NCBI GenBank assembly: GCA_947034885.2 | Contig: OX344749.2 | Coordinates: 40,205,682-40,269,681, forward strand | DNA from: Thuidium tamariscinum | Lineage: Eukaryota > Streptophyta > Bryopsida > Hypnales > Thuidiaceae | Reading direction: 5' to 3' | Length of the DNA: 64,000 bases | In this document: positions 28,438 to 39,385 of the stretch, in pieces | Layout: the number at the start of each line of letters is the position of its first letter | Position numbering within the stretch: the stretch's first letter is position 1 | Made by a program: the position numbers and the translations under genes | Notes under the pieces: generated by a model | Databases searched by the model: none | The model's input: the letters and a program-made list of their open reading frames with translations, nothing else | Told to the model about the DNA's origin: nothing

Positions 28438-28481
28438 GGATTTAGGGTTTAGGGTTTAGGGTTTAGGGTTTAGGGTTTAAG
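28438..28481 (+). repeat. Interstitial telomere-type repeat (TTTAGGG)
   Basis: About six tandem TTTAGGG units, the plant telomere sequence. They lie within the inner element between the kinase and RING genes. AAACCCTA motifs recur at about 29630-29680. In plant promoters such telo-box motifs can be regulatory. Confidence 0.85.
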
Positions 28482-29744
28482 TTCCTTTTTACTTTTGCGT
28501 AAATGAGGGTAAAATGTCTAGTTTAGTAATTTAATAACTTAAGAAGTGCATTATAATTTGTATTCGGTAATTGATCTTTATTTTCCTAGCGTCAATCTAA
28601 TTTTGCAAATTTTGAAGTAATTAAAAGAAATAACATGAAATGATTAAACTTATTGGTTCTAGTCTAAACACATACCTCTTCGGTTGATGCGTATCCGTTC
28701 TCAGTTGTGTCGTCAAAAAGCTCTACTTCCTCCCTTTCCATCTAATTTCATTCTCCCCCGTAAATTTAGGAAATAGGAGCTAATTTTAATAATTTAATCC
28801 GGCTTAATTAGCATTTGCTATTTGATGGTCACACTATAACTCCTTGAGGAACTTAAATCATTTCCGTACAATGACTTTGCCTAAATCTAATTCAAGCGTA
28901 CATACATCTATTTTACAAAATGGGGTCACATAAAATGCCTAATTGAATTCTTCAACCCAATTATATTGTTGTAACTTACTAGGAATCTAGGATGTTTTTT
29001 GGTATGAAAGATGTGCATATAGATGTTTCCTACATATCTCCTCTTTGCAAATTAATGCTAATTCATCACCAATGTTTTATAATCAATTATCATGCTAAAC
29101 CATGAGTTTTGAATGAAACAATTCACCAAATACTGAATTTGACTTATGTGAAATCCACATTTGGTATGCTTGATTATATTATGCAAAATTTGTTTCAATG
29201 GCAGAATTGGATGATCCTAAACTTGTTGGTGGGTAGTGTGTAATGTACACGGCTAAAATTTTACATTGCCTTCCAGTGCTTCATCTCATATCGAGAATGG
29301 CTGAAGTGATGGACCCTAAATTTTAGAAGTTGCCCTACGGATATGTAGGGATTTAAACTTCTCAATTTTAAATTCGGGAGCCATCCGACTAGGCATGTAT
29401 TTTTTAGGAAATTAGATTAGTACTACATGTATATATTAGTATATTACTATATTGCATAATATTCTGGTCATGTAGTCATGTACTCTACTTATGAGTTATG
29501 AAACTATGAGTTATGAAAGTATAAGTGAATGGCGAGCACTAATTAGGAGTTTAGGACGGGGGCACTGGCAAGCAAGACTCCGTTAGTGGGCACCAACCAA
29601 TTTTCAGAATTCAGACTCTTCTGCGGAACCCTAAACCGCTCTAATCCTCTCTTTGCCGAAGTGTATGATAAACCCTAGAAGAAAGAGTTAGAATTCCGCA
29701 AGTGTATTAATGGTTTGAACCAAAAATACACGTCAAAGGGTTAA
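28482..29744. other. Inner element spacer between kinase and RING genes
   Basis: AT-rich, no gene supported. Confidence 0.4.
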
Positions 29745-30120
29745 AAAAGTTACCCCAAAAAAATATAGAAAGGGTTTGGAAAGAAATTGTCGAGCCCTGT
29801 TCGAATAAAAAAAATGTGGAAATGGGTTGGAAAAAAATGTGTTAATGGTTCAATTAAAAAAAATAGGGAAAAGGTTTGAATCCCCAAAATGGAAGTGGTG
29901 TGAATAAAGCAAAACGTTAATGGTTTCGGGTGTTGGGCAAAAATATATAGAAGGGATTTGGACCAAAAAATGGGTTAATGGATCGACTAAAAAAATATGG
30001 AAATGATTCGGTTTGGAAAAAAATGTGGAAATGGTTTGAATAAAAAAAATGGGAATGGTTTGAATAAAAAAAATGGGAAAGGTTTGAATAAAAAAAATGG
30101 GAATGGTTTGAATAATAGAC
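29745..30120. repeat. Degenerate AT-rich tandem array (GGTTTGAATAAAAAAAATGG type)
   Basis: Repeats of about 24 bp. The same unit, reverse-complemented and much longer, makes up 35490-36720 on the other side of the RING gene, so the two arrays form an imperfect inverted pair inside the inner element. Confidence 0.8.
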
Positions 30121-31734
30121 TTGGGGGTTCACCCCCTTTATCTTTTGGTAACCACGTGCGATAATGGGGTATTTAATGGGGGGGTATTTATGTCCTTCTC
30201 ATGTTTTTTTCCCTCCCTATTAGTAGAATAAAGCTACCGGAGTGTATTTTAGAGTACCCTATTTTCTTTTGTAAATTCTTTGAAGGACTATTTTTGAACA
30301 CCCTATTTTTTTTCTACATTTCATAATTACAAAATATTGAGAAGATCAAAAACATTGTATACAAGGAAACATGTGAGCTTCAAGGATTTTGATGAACTAA
30401 GAACATGGTGAAACGCACAGCATATGCTATCTATATGCCACTAAAGAGTTTGAAAATCAAAAATCAAAGCTACAACTATTTATATTTCACCATTTATAAG
30501 AAAACAAAGCACACAATAGAGAAATTAAACTATAGTATACAATCCTAATTAATGCAATATTTAAAACCAATTTAAAGGCACAAGAGCATATTCACATTCA
30601 TTTATATAATAAGGAAAACTTAGGGAATTTAATAAGCCGATTGTGTTTAAAAACACAAGTATCAGTAAGTCTGCAAATCCATTCTAACATTTAAAATGAA
30701 GAAGTTCAAGGACCTCTTGCTCTCAAATCAACTATTATGGTAGGAAGCTCACACGGAGGTTAATAAACTATGCAGGCTTTTTTATCTGCTTAATAGGACT
30801 ATAGGAGGGTCTGAAATCTGAATTGGAAAGCTCATAGTGAGGAAACTAATTGTGGATTATATTGAAGCATGCTAAGATTTGATTTTTACTATATGAATGG
30901 ATGGTTTTAGAGTTACAATGGATTCAATCGTAACTAAGTGTACTTATAGGTGTCTACTAATTTTATTCAAAATAAAAAATGGTTGTTAAACTATCTTCTT
31001 TCAAATGTGAAATTGTTTTGAAATAATGATTAATTGAAGAATTCATTTCAGATTTTGAAAGGGACACATTTAGAAACCATTTCAAACCATTTTTTACATG
31101 TTGCATTACTAGTTTATTCACCAAACCAGATTCTTTTAGAAACTGTGCATGTATAGATTTTCAAGGCTTACTGATCACAAATAGGGTCCTATGACAAATT
31201 GTGTTTGAAAATTAATAATTAATTCAATTTTTCTTCCAAAAAATATGAAACAACTTGTATTAGATTCCTCATCTATTTCTCCTTGACTGAAAAATAAACT
31301 AAAAATATTTTCATCTAAAGACATACACGAAAAAGGCAAATCAACTCTTAATTTAAATAAGTGCAATCTTTGCCTCCTACCATGCATACATGGCTAACAC
31401 ACTTGTCACAATCATGAATCCCAAAAAAATTTAAAAAGAAATACAAGATCTGAATGAGTCACACACTTGTCACAACCATGAATGAATCCCAAATTTTTTT
31501 AAAAAGAAATGCAAGCTGTGAATGTTAACTCACTGAGCTCCAATAAAAATTACAGTATACAGGTACTGCATTGGCAATCTTCACCAGTTCACCCACATTA
31601 AAATTCTGCTGTCTTACAGCTTATTGCATCTCAACTGCCTAAATGAATACCAATTGCGTAATTGGATCTTGGCTGTCTAATTGGATTCCACCTGCCTAAT
31701 TGAAATTCAGTATATATTGGGCCCACCTATTGGG
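30121..31734. other. Inner element spacer
   Basis: AT-rich, no gene recognised. A tandem duplication of about 65-75 bp lies at about 31397-31535 (CATGAATCCCAAA...AAGAAATGCAAG). Confidence 0.4.
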
Positions 31735-32480
31735 CCCGTCCAGGACCTGGGCAGGCCGTCACGGGGACGGAGAGCGTCCAGAAAACCGTCCAGGACCAGG
31801 GCAGGCCGTCACGGGGACGGAGGGCGTCCCTAAAACCGTCCAGGAAGACGGGCCTGTCGAGGACGGCCAGGGAGGACTGACCCCTCTATTGCCCCTTTTT
31901 TACCCTTGTAGAAAACCCTGGAATTTCTTTTATTTTTCACACAAATTCTTTTTTGCAAATTCTGAATTCTTATTTGGAATCAGAGACCTCGATTTAGCTA
32001 GGGGACGTGTTGAAATCTAAAATTTAATCGGCACAAATTAGGGGGGAATTTTTTACATTTACCCTCCGGAGGGGCAATAGAGGGGTCAGTCCTCCCTGGC
32101 CGTCGAGGCCCTGGGCAGGCCGTCACGGGGACGGAGGGCGTCCAGAAAACCGTCCAGCAACACGGGCCCGTCCAGGACCTGGGCAGGCCGTCCGCAACGA
32201 ATTTGGCTGCGGGCCGGAGCGTCGACCTGTCCGGGCAGGCTGTCCACAGCGGAACAGTGGCCGTCCAAGACCACGGGCAGGCCGTCACGAAGAGCCATTT
32301 TTGGCCATCGAATTTGCAATTCGGCGGAGTAATTATGGATTTTCGAACTCATGAGTGTTTTCGAACTCGTTGACGGCGCCGGACCTGTGGACGGCCTCTG
32401 TGACGTCATCCCGAAGCTGTCGACGGCCTCCCGAACCTCCGTCGACGCTCCCTGGACGCCCCAGCCGTCGATGGCCGTCC
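31735..32480. repeat. GC-rich CCGTC/GACGG repeats upstream of inner RING gene
   Basis: Two blocks (31735-31870 and 32085-32480) of CCGTCCAGGACCTGGGCAGG-type repeats. A roughly 33-bp near-perfect inverted repeat (about 31864-31896 against 32068-32100, containing GACTGACCCCTCTATTGCCCC-type sequence and its complement) brackets a loop of about 170 bp. The array ends about 290 bp upstream of the RING start codon. Confidence 0.85.
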
Positions 32481-32767
32481 GCATCAACGGCTCCAGGTGG
32501 TGCATGGCGATGTGATTAGACACAAATTAACACTCCTAACGAGGCTTGGTAATGGGGAGTATAAATCCCAAATTCAGCCACAATTAACCTTGCTTTCTCT
32601 CTTGAGTTGCTCTGTCCTAGCTTGAAAAAAGCTTTACATTGCAATTCGGGAGGAAGTCAAGCATTTGGCTATTGCTTTGCCACATTCCAGTTGCCCTCAC
32701 GCAACAAGAGGCAGAGTATAGTCATCTGTACATACACATCCGTGTTGTGGCATTGTGTGCAGGTACT

Positions 32768-35131
32768 ATGGCCTTAAACCCACTAGAGATGGTAATACAT
32801 GTGGAGAACCCCCCCATGGCAGAGAACCAGGAGGTGGTAGTTCCTGGAAATCACCCCCCAGTGGTAGAAAACCAGGAGATGGTAACCCATGAAGGTGAAC
32901 CCCCACACAGGAGGCGTCGTGGGAACAGGAGCACTGTAGACTGGGCGACTTTCAACACTGGAGAAGTTTTGGCCGGGCACGGGTGGGAACAGGCGCTTGA
33001 GCCATGGACCCGCACCACATGTCAGAGATACGTGGACTGGGCCCACATCAACCGCCATTTTCCACGGGAGAGAAATGAGACGCAAGTGCGATCTGGCGTT
33101 GCATTGATCAAGTATTGCGTACACCCAACGTTCAAGAAGCGGTTGACCGAGGTGGCATTGGCACTTTGGGGGACCCTCTCGAAGAAGGATGGGACCCTCG
33201 CATTGTGTCAAATGGCGTATGCGGAGGTTTTTTTGGGCAAGGACGTGGATTGGAACACGTATCCGGCTAAACAACGGGGCGGCCGTTTCCCTACTAAAAG
33301 CCGTAGAATTCCACCAAATCCTGAAGTGCAATTGGAAGGCGAAGGAGTGGCTGGGGCACAAGGGGACGAAGCGGCGGCCGCGGACCCCATGGAGGTCGAC
33401 AATGCACCTCAAGGCGCCAACGAACAAAATCCGGTGGCTCCCGAATTGGAGGCGCCCATTGCCGGTCCAAGCGAGCCTATGCCACTCGCCATTCACCCAA
33501 TTCCCCCGTCCATGACAATTAATGAAGTATTTGGAGCAAATGGGGAATTAGAGGCATTACGTGCATTGGTGATTAAGCTGCGTGAGGATGGTGCAAAAGC
33601 TGAGCGAAGGCACGAGATGGAGGTACAAGCCCACAACGCACAAGTGAAGGCTTTGGAGGAAACGAATGCTAAGTTACTAGCAAGTAACATTGACTTGCTT
33701 GAACGTGAACGTCGCCAAAGCACGGATGGCACTCCACCATTGGATGAGGTCGTGGAGCGGGCCACATATGGTCTAATTGAGCCAGCTGACCCATTGACGG
33801 TGCGCCGGGTGCGGCCTCATGGTATATTCCCAACACCACATTTTCGTGGTGAGAGTTCAAATGCGGCAACCCAATCAACAGATGCATTGGGCCAAGAGTT
33901 CATAAGCGTTGAGCGCGTGGCATACGATGCCCTTGTGGCACGAGCGGAGCGTGCAGAGGGCGAGTGCAATGAGGCCAAGGCCAACATGGAGACTGTATCA
34001 GCGGCTTTGGAGGGACTACAGGACGAGTTGGCATTTGTAAATGCCATGAAGGATAGATTGTTGCAACAAACGTCAACTACGAGGGAGCAAAAGTTGCTTG
34101 CCATGAGCAACATGAGATTGGCATGCACTTTGGCTATGAACAAGGTCGCACAACTGCAGCGTGAAGTCAGGAGAATAGCTGCAGAATTTAGAGATGGTAG
34201 CCAACGTTATTTTGGCTTGACATCGTGGGCCCGACTGGAGGATATGTTTCCAGTTACATTGCCCCAAAATCGCGATAATGCAAGCATTGATTGGGACGGG
34301 CATCCGCATCTAGACTTCCAATTCAACACCGCGAGATATCGATACGGGCCCGTGGATAGAGAAGGCAATGCCCCCTTACTGTGGCCCATAGTTCCCGAGT
34401 TTGTGAAGGATGGAACGACGTGTACGATTTGCATGGAACCGTTTGGACCCGAAGGTGGATTTTGCCTTGGAACGTGTGGACATATGTACCACCCCGGATG
34501 TCTCATTCCGCACATGGTCACAAGAAAGCGGTGCGCACAATGCAAGGCTCCTTTGCACCGGCGGTTGTACGTCCAATTTGGGTTGGAGGATTACATGCCC
34601 CCACACTTCGAGTTGAACGAAGAGAACTTGCCTGGCGATGAGAATAGAGGGAGTTGGGGTAATGACATGATATGGATGTGGAAGTGGGGCCATGACAGTA
34701 GACACCTCGCCGTGCGCAGCGTGCAAGACATTCCGTGGAACGATGATGCGGAGATTACGGAGGTGTGCAAGAAGCTGATTAGTGCGGGCGATCCAGGGCG
34801 GCGAGTATTTTTTGGCCAACTTGCTGGTGGCCATTGGGACTTGGACCGACAAGAGTTCGTGCGCCAACCACATCCAGAGAATGTGGTTTTTGACTCCAGT
34901 GGAAATCCTATCGGAATACTCCAAGACATGGATCATGAGGCACAAATGAGGTTCATCGAAGACACTACGTTCAATGAGGTGCAAATGTTGTCAACCATTT
35001 CTTCCTACTTGCACGATCGATATGATCGGACCGTAGTGGCTACGTTGAACAGTTTGCAATCTAGAGAAGGATTGCAAGATTTTTTGAGAAATAGTATAGG
35101 CAGAGGCATTGTAGAACCAGAACAAGGTTGA
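32768..35131 (+). CDS. RING-H2 coiled-coil protein of the inner element
   Basis: Intact 787-residue protein (first ATG at 32768, just after a TGTGCAG acceptor-like site, so the leader may be spliced). The N-terminal region has EPWTRTTCQRYVDWAHINRHFPRER, a domain I do not recognise but which the outer element's homologue shares (PWTYETCANYIEWCHI). A long helical, coiled-coil-like stretch (about 255-475) follows. The RING-H2 finger (Cys552 to Cys592, pattern CTIC...CGHMYHPGC...CAQC) and a conserved C-terminal region (YMPPHFE, GGHWDLD) complete it. RING-H2 fingers usually make E3 ubiquitin ligases, so ubiquitination of an element or host protein is a reasonable inference. The target is unknown. 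Divergently placed to the kinase gene and preceded by the element's GC-rich repeats. Confidence 0.87.
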   Translation: MALNPLEMVIHVENPPMAENQEVVVPGNHPPVVENQEMVTHEGEPPHRRRRGNRSTVDWATFNTGEVLAGHGWEQALEPWTRTTCQRYVDWAHINRHFPRERNETQVRSGVALIKYCVHPTFKKRLTEVALALWGTLSKKDGTLALCQMAYAEVFLGKDVDWNTYPAKQRGGRFPTKSRRIPPNPEVQLEGEGVAGAQGDEAAAADPMEVDNAPQGANEQNPVAPELEAPIAGPSEPMPLAIHPIPPSMTINEVFGANGELEALRALVIKLREDGAKAERRHEMEVQAHNAQVKALEETNAKLLASNIDLLERERRQSTDGTPPLDEVVERATYGLIEPADPLTVRRVRPHGIFPTPHFRGESSNAATQSTDALGQEFISVERVAYDALVARAERAEGECNEAKANMETVSAALEGLQDELAFVNAMKDRLLQQTSTTREQKLLAMSNMRLACTLAMNKVAQLQREVRRIAAEFRDGSQRYFGLTSWARLEDMFPVTLPQNRDNASIDWDGHPHLDFQFNTARYRYGPVDREGNAPLLWPIVPEFVKDGTTCTICMEPFGPEGGFCLGTCGHMYHPGCLIPHMVTRKRCAQCKAPLHRRLYVQFGLEDYMPPHFELNEENLPGDENRGSWGNDMIWMWKWGHDSRHLAVRSVQDIPWNDDAEITEVCKKLISAGDPGRRVFFGQLAGGHWDLDRQEFVRQPHPENVVFDSSGNPIGILQDMDHEAQMRFIEDTTFNEVQMLSTISSYLHDRYDRTVVATLNSLQSREGLQDFLRNSIGRGIVEPEQG

Positions 35132-35489
35132 ATACCTTCTGGTGATGAGTTAGGCCATTAGACGGATGTATAGTATATTAGTATTGTAAATAGTATTTGG
35201 CTATGACGACCATTTACGAGCGTTTGTTGCTCATGTTGCAAAAGTACATTTTTTGGGCAATGAAGCATTTTCATTTTTCTCGTACAACTGTATTGTTTGT
35301 TAAACACTTAAACTGAAAACTTAACCATGAACAAATGAAAAGAATACTCAATACGTTTGCTTGAAATGTATGTGCAACAAGTTCATTTAAATCCAATGCC
35401 ATACTTTCACTTAAAGTAGATTTTGTAAGTTCACTTTTAAAAATTTCCAAAATTCTATTTTTTACATATGCCACAAGTATATATGCTTT
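35132..35489. other. 3' flank of inner RING gene
   Basis: AT-rich; no feature recognised. Confidence 0.4.
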
Positions 35490-36720
35490 TGTTTTTGATT
35501 CCCACCATTTCGAATTTTTTTAATCAAACCATTAACCCAAGTTTTTCCCACCGCATTTTTCCACATTTTTTTTTTCCACATGTCAAACCATAACCATTTT
35601 TTTACCCTAACCCATTTCCATTTGTTAGATTCAAACCCTTTCCATATTTTAGATTGAACCCATTTCCATATTTTTATTAGTCGAACCATGAACACATTTT
35701 TTTAAACCATTTCTATATTTTTTTGTCGTCCACATTTCAAACCATCAACGTTCTTTTTTATTCAAAGCATTCCCATTTTATTGATTCAAACTATTTCCAA
35801 TTTGAGCCTTAACCATTAAGGCATTAACATTTTTTTTCCAAACCATTTCTAAATGTTTTTTATTCAACATTTCAAACCATTTCCATATTATTTTTAATCA
35901 AACCCTGAACACATTTTCTTTCCAACTTATTTCCATATTTTTTTTAGTCAAACCATTAACACATTTTTTTTCACGACCCTTTCTATAAGTTTTTTCCCAA
36001 CCTTTCAAACCATTGCCTTTTTTTTTATTCAACCCATTTCCATATATTTTTTTTATTCGAAGCATTTTCATATATTTTTTAGTCGAAACATGAACACATT
36101 TTTTTTCCAAACCATTTCTATATTTTTTTGTATTCAACATTTCAAATTATTAACTTTTTTTTAATTCAAAGCATTTCCTTTTTCTTTTTCTTTGATTCAA
36201 ACCATTTCCATATTTTTTTTAGTTGAACCATTAACCCATCTTTTTTCCAAACCATTTCTATATTTTTCTTTCTAACACCCTATACCATTACCGTTTTTCT
36301 TTACTCAAAACTTGGCCATTTTTTTACCCTAAACCATTTCCATATTTATTCTAGTCAAACAATTAACACATTTTTTCTCCAAACCATTTCTAAATTTGTT
36401 TTTCCAACATTTCAACCCATTTCCATATTTCTTTTAGTCAAACCCTAATCACATTTTTTTCCCAACCCATTTCCAAATTTTTTTGGTCGAGCCATTAACA
36501 CATTTTTTTCCAAACCCTTTCTATATTTTTTTTTCATTCAACATTTCAAACCATTAACGTTTTTTTTATTCAAACCATTTCCATAATTTTTTTATTCGAA
36601 CAATTAACACATTTTTTTTCAAAACCAGTTTTACATTTTTTTTTATTCACAATTCCAAACCATTAACGTTATTTTCATTCAAACCATTTCCTTTTTTTTG
36701 ATTCAAACCACCAAAACCTT
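35490..36720. repeat. Long degenerate AT-rich array (AACCATTTCCATATTTTTTT type)
   Basis: About 1.2 kb of degenerate repeats with TTCAAACCATTTCCATA and CGAACCATTAACACATTTTT phrases. It is the inverted counterpart of 29745-30120. Open frames here are artefacts. Confidence 0.85.
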
Positions 36721-36884
36721 TTTTTTAAATACAAAATATATATTATATTTAGACTATGGAAGGCCTAAAATACAAAACCATGGGAAATTATTTTTTGAGA
36801 GATGGTTAAACCTCATAGACTAATGAGAAAATTTTGATTGCGAATATGAACTCAGACTTTTAAGTCTTACAAATAAAGAGTTCC

Positions 36885-37365
36885 AGTCCACGGAGCCCAG
36901 GCCGTCCATCCTGACCGTCGACGGCACGGCCAGGCCGTCCATCGAACCCAGGCCGTCCAACCTTCCTCTCAATCCAAGCCGTCCTTCCCAAGCGTAGACC
37001 GTACCCAGACCGTCGATCTGGAGGCGTCCGTCCAGGCCGTCCACTAGACGTCCTATCCATCGGGGCCGTCCATACCCCGCGAGCGGGGCCGTCCCCTAAA
37101 ACCGTCCACCGGATCCGGACCGTCCGCAGAACCCAGAGTGTCCATCCAAGCCGTCCAGTCAGCCAGGACCGTCCATCGGAACTGTCCACCGAGCACGTCC
37201 TTCCAGGCCGTCCACGGAGGTCGTCCGTGAGGGCGTCCACGACCGCTGTCACGATTTTTCATCCTCTGTCGCGGATTCTGTCGTGAATTTCATCCTGACG
37301 GACGCTCGGCTCCCCGTCACGTCAGCGGACGGACATCCTGACGGACGGACGTGACGCGACGGAAG
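36885..37365. repeat. Inner element right subterminal GC-rich repeats
   Basis: Dense GGCCGTCC/ACCGTCCA motifs up to the right terminus, in the opposite sense to the left array. TCCTGACGGACGG and GACGTGACG phrases close to the end resemble those just inside the left end. Confidence 0.85.
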
Positions 37366-37373
37366 CAACCCTG

Positions 37374-37381
37374 AAGCAAAG
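37374..37381. repeat. Target-site duplication of inner element, right copy
   Basis: AAGCAAAG, identical to 20541-20548. Confidence 0.93.
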
Positions 37382-38541
37382 CGAGTTTCGCTAGGCACTA
37401 CGAGTTGTAGGTTTGGACTCAACTCACGAAAAACCGACATGGTTGCATGATGGTTTCGAATGTATTGGCACAATCTTCTTGCCCTGTCAATTAAATCGGA
37501 AAATTCCTGAATCTTGGCCCAATCTTCCAACATCAAATCCAATGCATGTGCCATGCAGCCTTGCGCAAATATGTGCGGATAGGTTAGAGTAATGTCTCTC
37601 AATGCCCCAAGCATGTTTGCTGCATTATCTATGCAAACTTGTGTCACATATTTGGAACCCACCTTCTCAATGTAAACTTTCATTTGGTCTGCTATATAGC
37701 ACATGGTTTTCTTTTGTGAGGTAGTGTCAATTGACCCCAAAAATACATCACCTGCGGGGCATGACATCATCACATTCATGAGGGGCCTCCGATTGACATC
37801 ATCCCAACCATCGGTGCATATCGTCACCCCGTAGTGCTTGACAGCAAAACCAACCTTCTCTTCAATCTTCTTCTCGATTTGCAACCTCCTTGGTTCAATT
37901 AAATTAGTCCTAAACTGATGGTAAGAAGGCGGACTATATTCAAACCTCGCCACTGAGGTTGCCCTCACAGCCTCAATGAAGGCTGGATGCCTTGCCACAT
38001 TAAATGGCACATTTGCTTCATAGAAAAAACTTGCCCACTTGTCATCCAACTCCTTCCTCTTTGCAATGTTGAATGCGTCCGCCATGCGTCTCTGACGTAA
38101 TGATCCCGATCTTGTAGAATTTGAACCTGCAAGACTATTGGACGTTTGTAGAATTTCATTTCCTTCAGGAACGTTTGCTCGTTCTTCCGCTCTCCCACCA
38201 GTGACCCCATCCGTCACCTCATTTTCAGTGGCTTCGCTTGAACTTGCAAGTGGAGTTGCTCTAGCCGGTCCACTGTGAATTGGTTCTCCTTCACACATGT
38301 TCCCGGCATCCACTCGTAGTGGGACAAAACCTGCACAATTGGCAAACCTATGTCGCACTTCACGAGGCATATTTGGACAAATTGACCTCTCCGATTTTGC
38401 GCCATATCCGAAATGTGCAAAAGCATGCTCACGTTTGTAACAGAAGGTCCCAGTACAGAAAACACAAGTCACTTTAGTCCCATTCTCCGTGAAGTTCAGC
38501 CATGGTTCCCAGTCCTTGGTCTGCCTCCTCTGACTTGCCAT
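37374..38541 (-). pseudogene. Outer hAT transposase, 5' part (interrupted)
   Basis: N-terminal third of the outer element's transposase, starting at an ATG at 38541 (MASQRRQTKDWEPW). It holds a BED-like finger (CVFC...FAHFGY...ICPN) and the DUF659 region with TICTDGWDD and VCIDNAAN catalytic-type aspartates and CMAHALDLMLEDWAK. The frame breaks after SETRFA, where the inner element begins; the reading frame then runs into the inner terminus and stops at 37249. The remainder is at 18112-20540. A possible leader intron precedes the start, but its sites are only weakly supported. Confidence 0.92.
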
Positions 38542-38814
38542 TGCATTTACAGATAATTTGAAATGCCTTCCCCTTCTTTGTGCTGAATTTAAGAAGACAG
38601 AAGATCTAACGGGCAAAGTATCAGTAACATCAATTAGCGCTAATCCACTGCTTGAACTGATTTTGACATCACCTCAGCAGCAAACCAGGGCAATCTGCCA
38701 CCCAAGTAGACTCACAAGGAGCTCAAAATGAATTGAAGTCCAAGAGATAGAGGCCAAGGTGACAAATGTAGGGAATGCAAGGTTCAGGATTTCCTTTATA
38801 TACTTGGGGAAGGT

Positions 38815-39385
38815 AGGGGCGCGGACTTCACCGTTACAGGGCGCGGACTTCAGTCCCAAAGTCTATGCACACCTAAATCCCTGCCGTCAAGGCGTCGACT
38901 TCAGGGCGGGGACTCCTGCACAGGGCGGGGACTCGAGGGCGCGGACGGGAAGTCAGGGCGCGGACTTGAGGGCGGTGAACTTTGACAACGTTCAAAATGC
39001 ACACCTGAATCCCTAGCGGTCTGGGCGGGGACGGGAAGGCAGGGCGCGGACTTCAGGGCGGAGAATTTGTGAACTTTGACAACCTCCAAAATGCACACCT
39101 GAATCCTTGGCGTCAGGGCGGGGACGGGAAGTCAGGGCGGGGACTTCAGGGCGGTGAACTTTGACAACGTTCAAAATGCACACCTGAGTCTGGGCGGGGA
39201 CAGGAAGACAGGGCGGGGACGGGAAGTCAGGGCGGGGACTTCAGGGCGGTGAACTTTGACAACGTTCAAAATGCACACCTGAGTCTGGGCGGGGACAGGA
39301 AGACAGGGCGTGGACTTCAGGGCGCGGACTTGAAGTCAGGGCGCGGACTTCAGGGCGCAGACTTGAAGTCAGGGCGCGAACGTCC
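38815..39385. repeat. GGGCGCGGAC repeat array upstream of outer transposase
   Basis: More than a dozen AGGGCGCGGACTT/AGGGCGGGGAC motifs. They alternate with a repeated 'gtgaactttgacaacgttc' and 'aaaatgcacacctgaatc' phrase, giving units of about 90-120 bp. The array starts about 270 bp upstream of the transposase start codon. Confidence 0.87.

Larger units (their letters stand above)
20549..37373. mobile_element. Giant hAT-type DNA transposon (inner element), 16.8 kb, nested in the outer transposase gene
   Basis: The left end begins CAGGGTTG at 20549 and the right end finishes with its reverse complement CAACCCTG at 37373. Only the first 8 bp of the ends are perfectly inverted. A perfect 8-bp duplication, AAGCAAAG, flanks it, and the interrupted transposase frame resumes exactly after it. 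It carries its own intact set: hAT transposase (21425-24559, +), atypical kinase (26079-27740, -) and RING-H2 protein (32768-35131, +). GACGG/CCGTC-rich repeats lie at both ends and upstream of each gene. It belongs to the same broad family as the outer element but is a different lineage, since both the proteins and the repeat motif have diverged. Perfect target sites and open genes suggest recent, possibly autonomous, activity. Confidence 0.93.

Noticed and set aside
28438..28481. A true telomere
   Set aside because: Only about six units, with unique sequence and intact genes on both sides.
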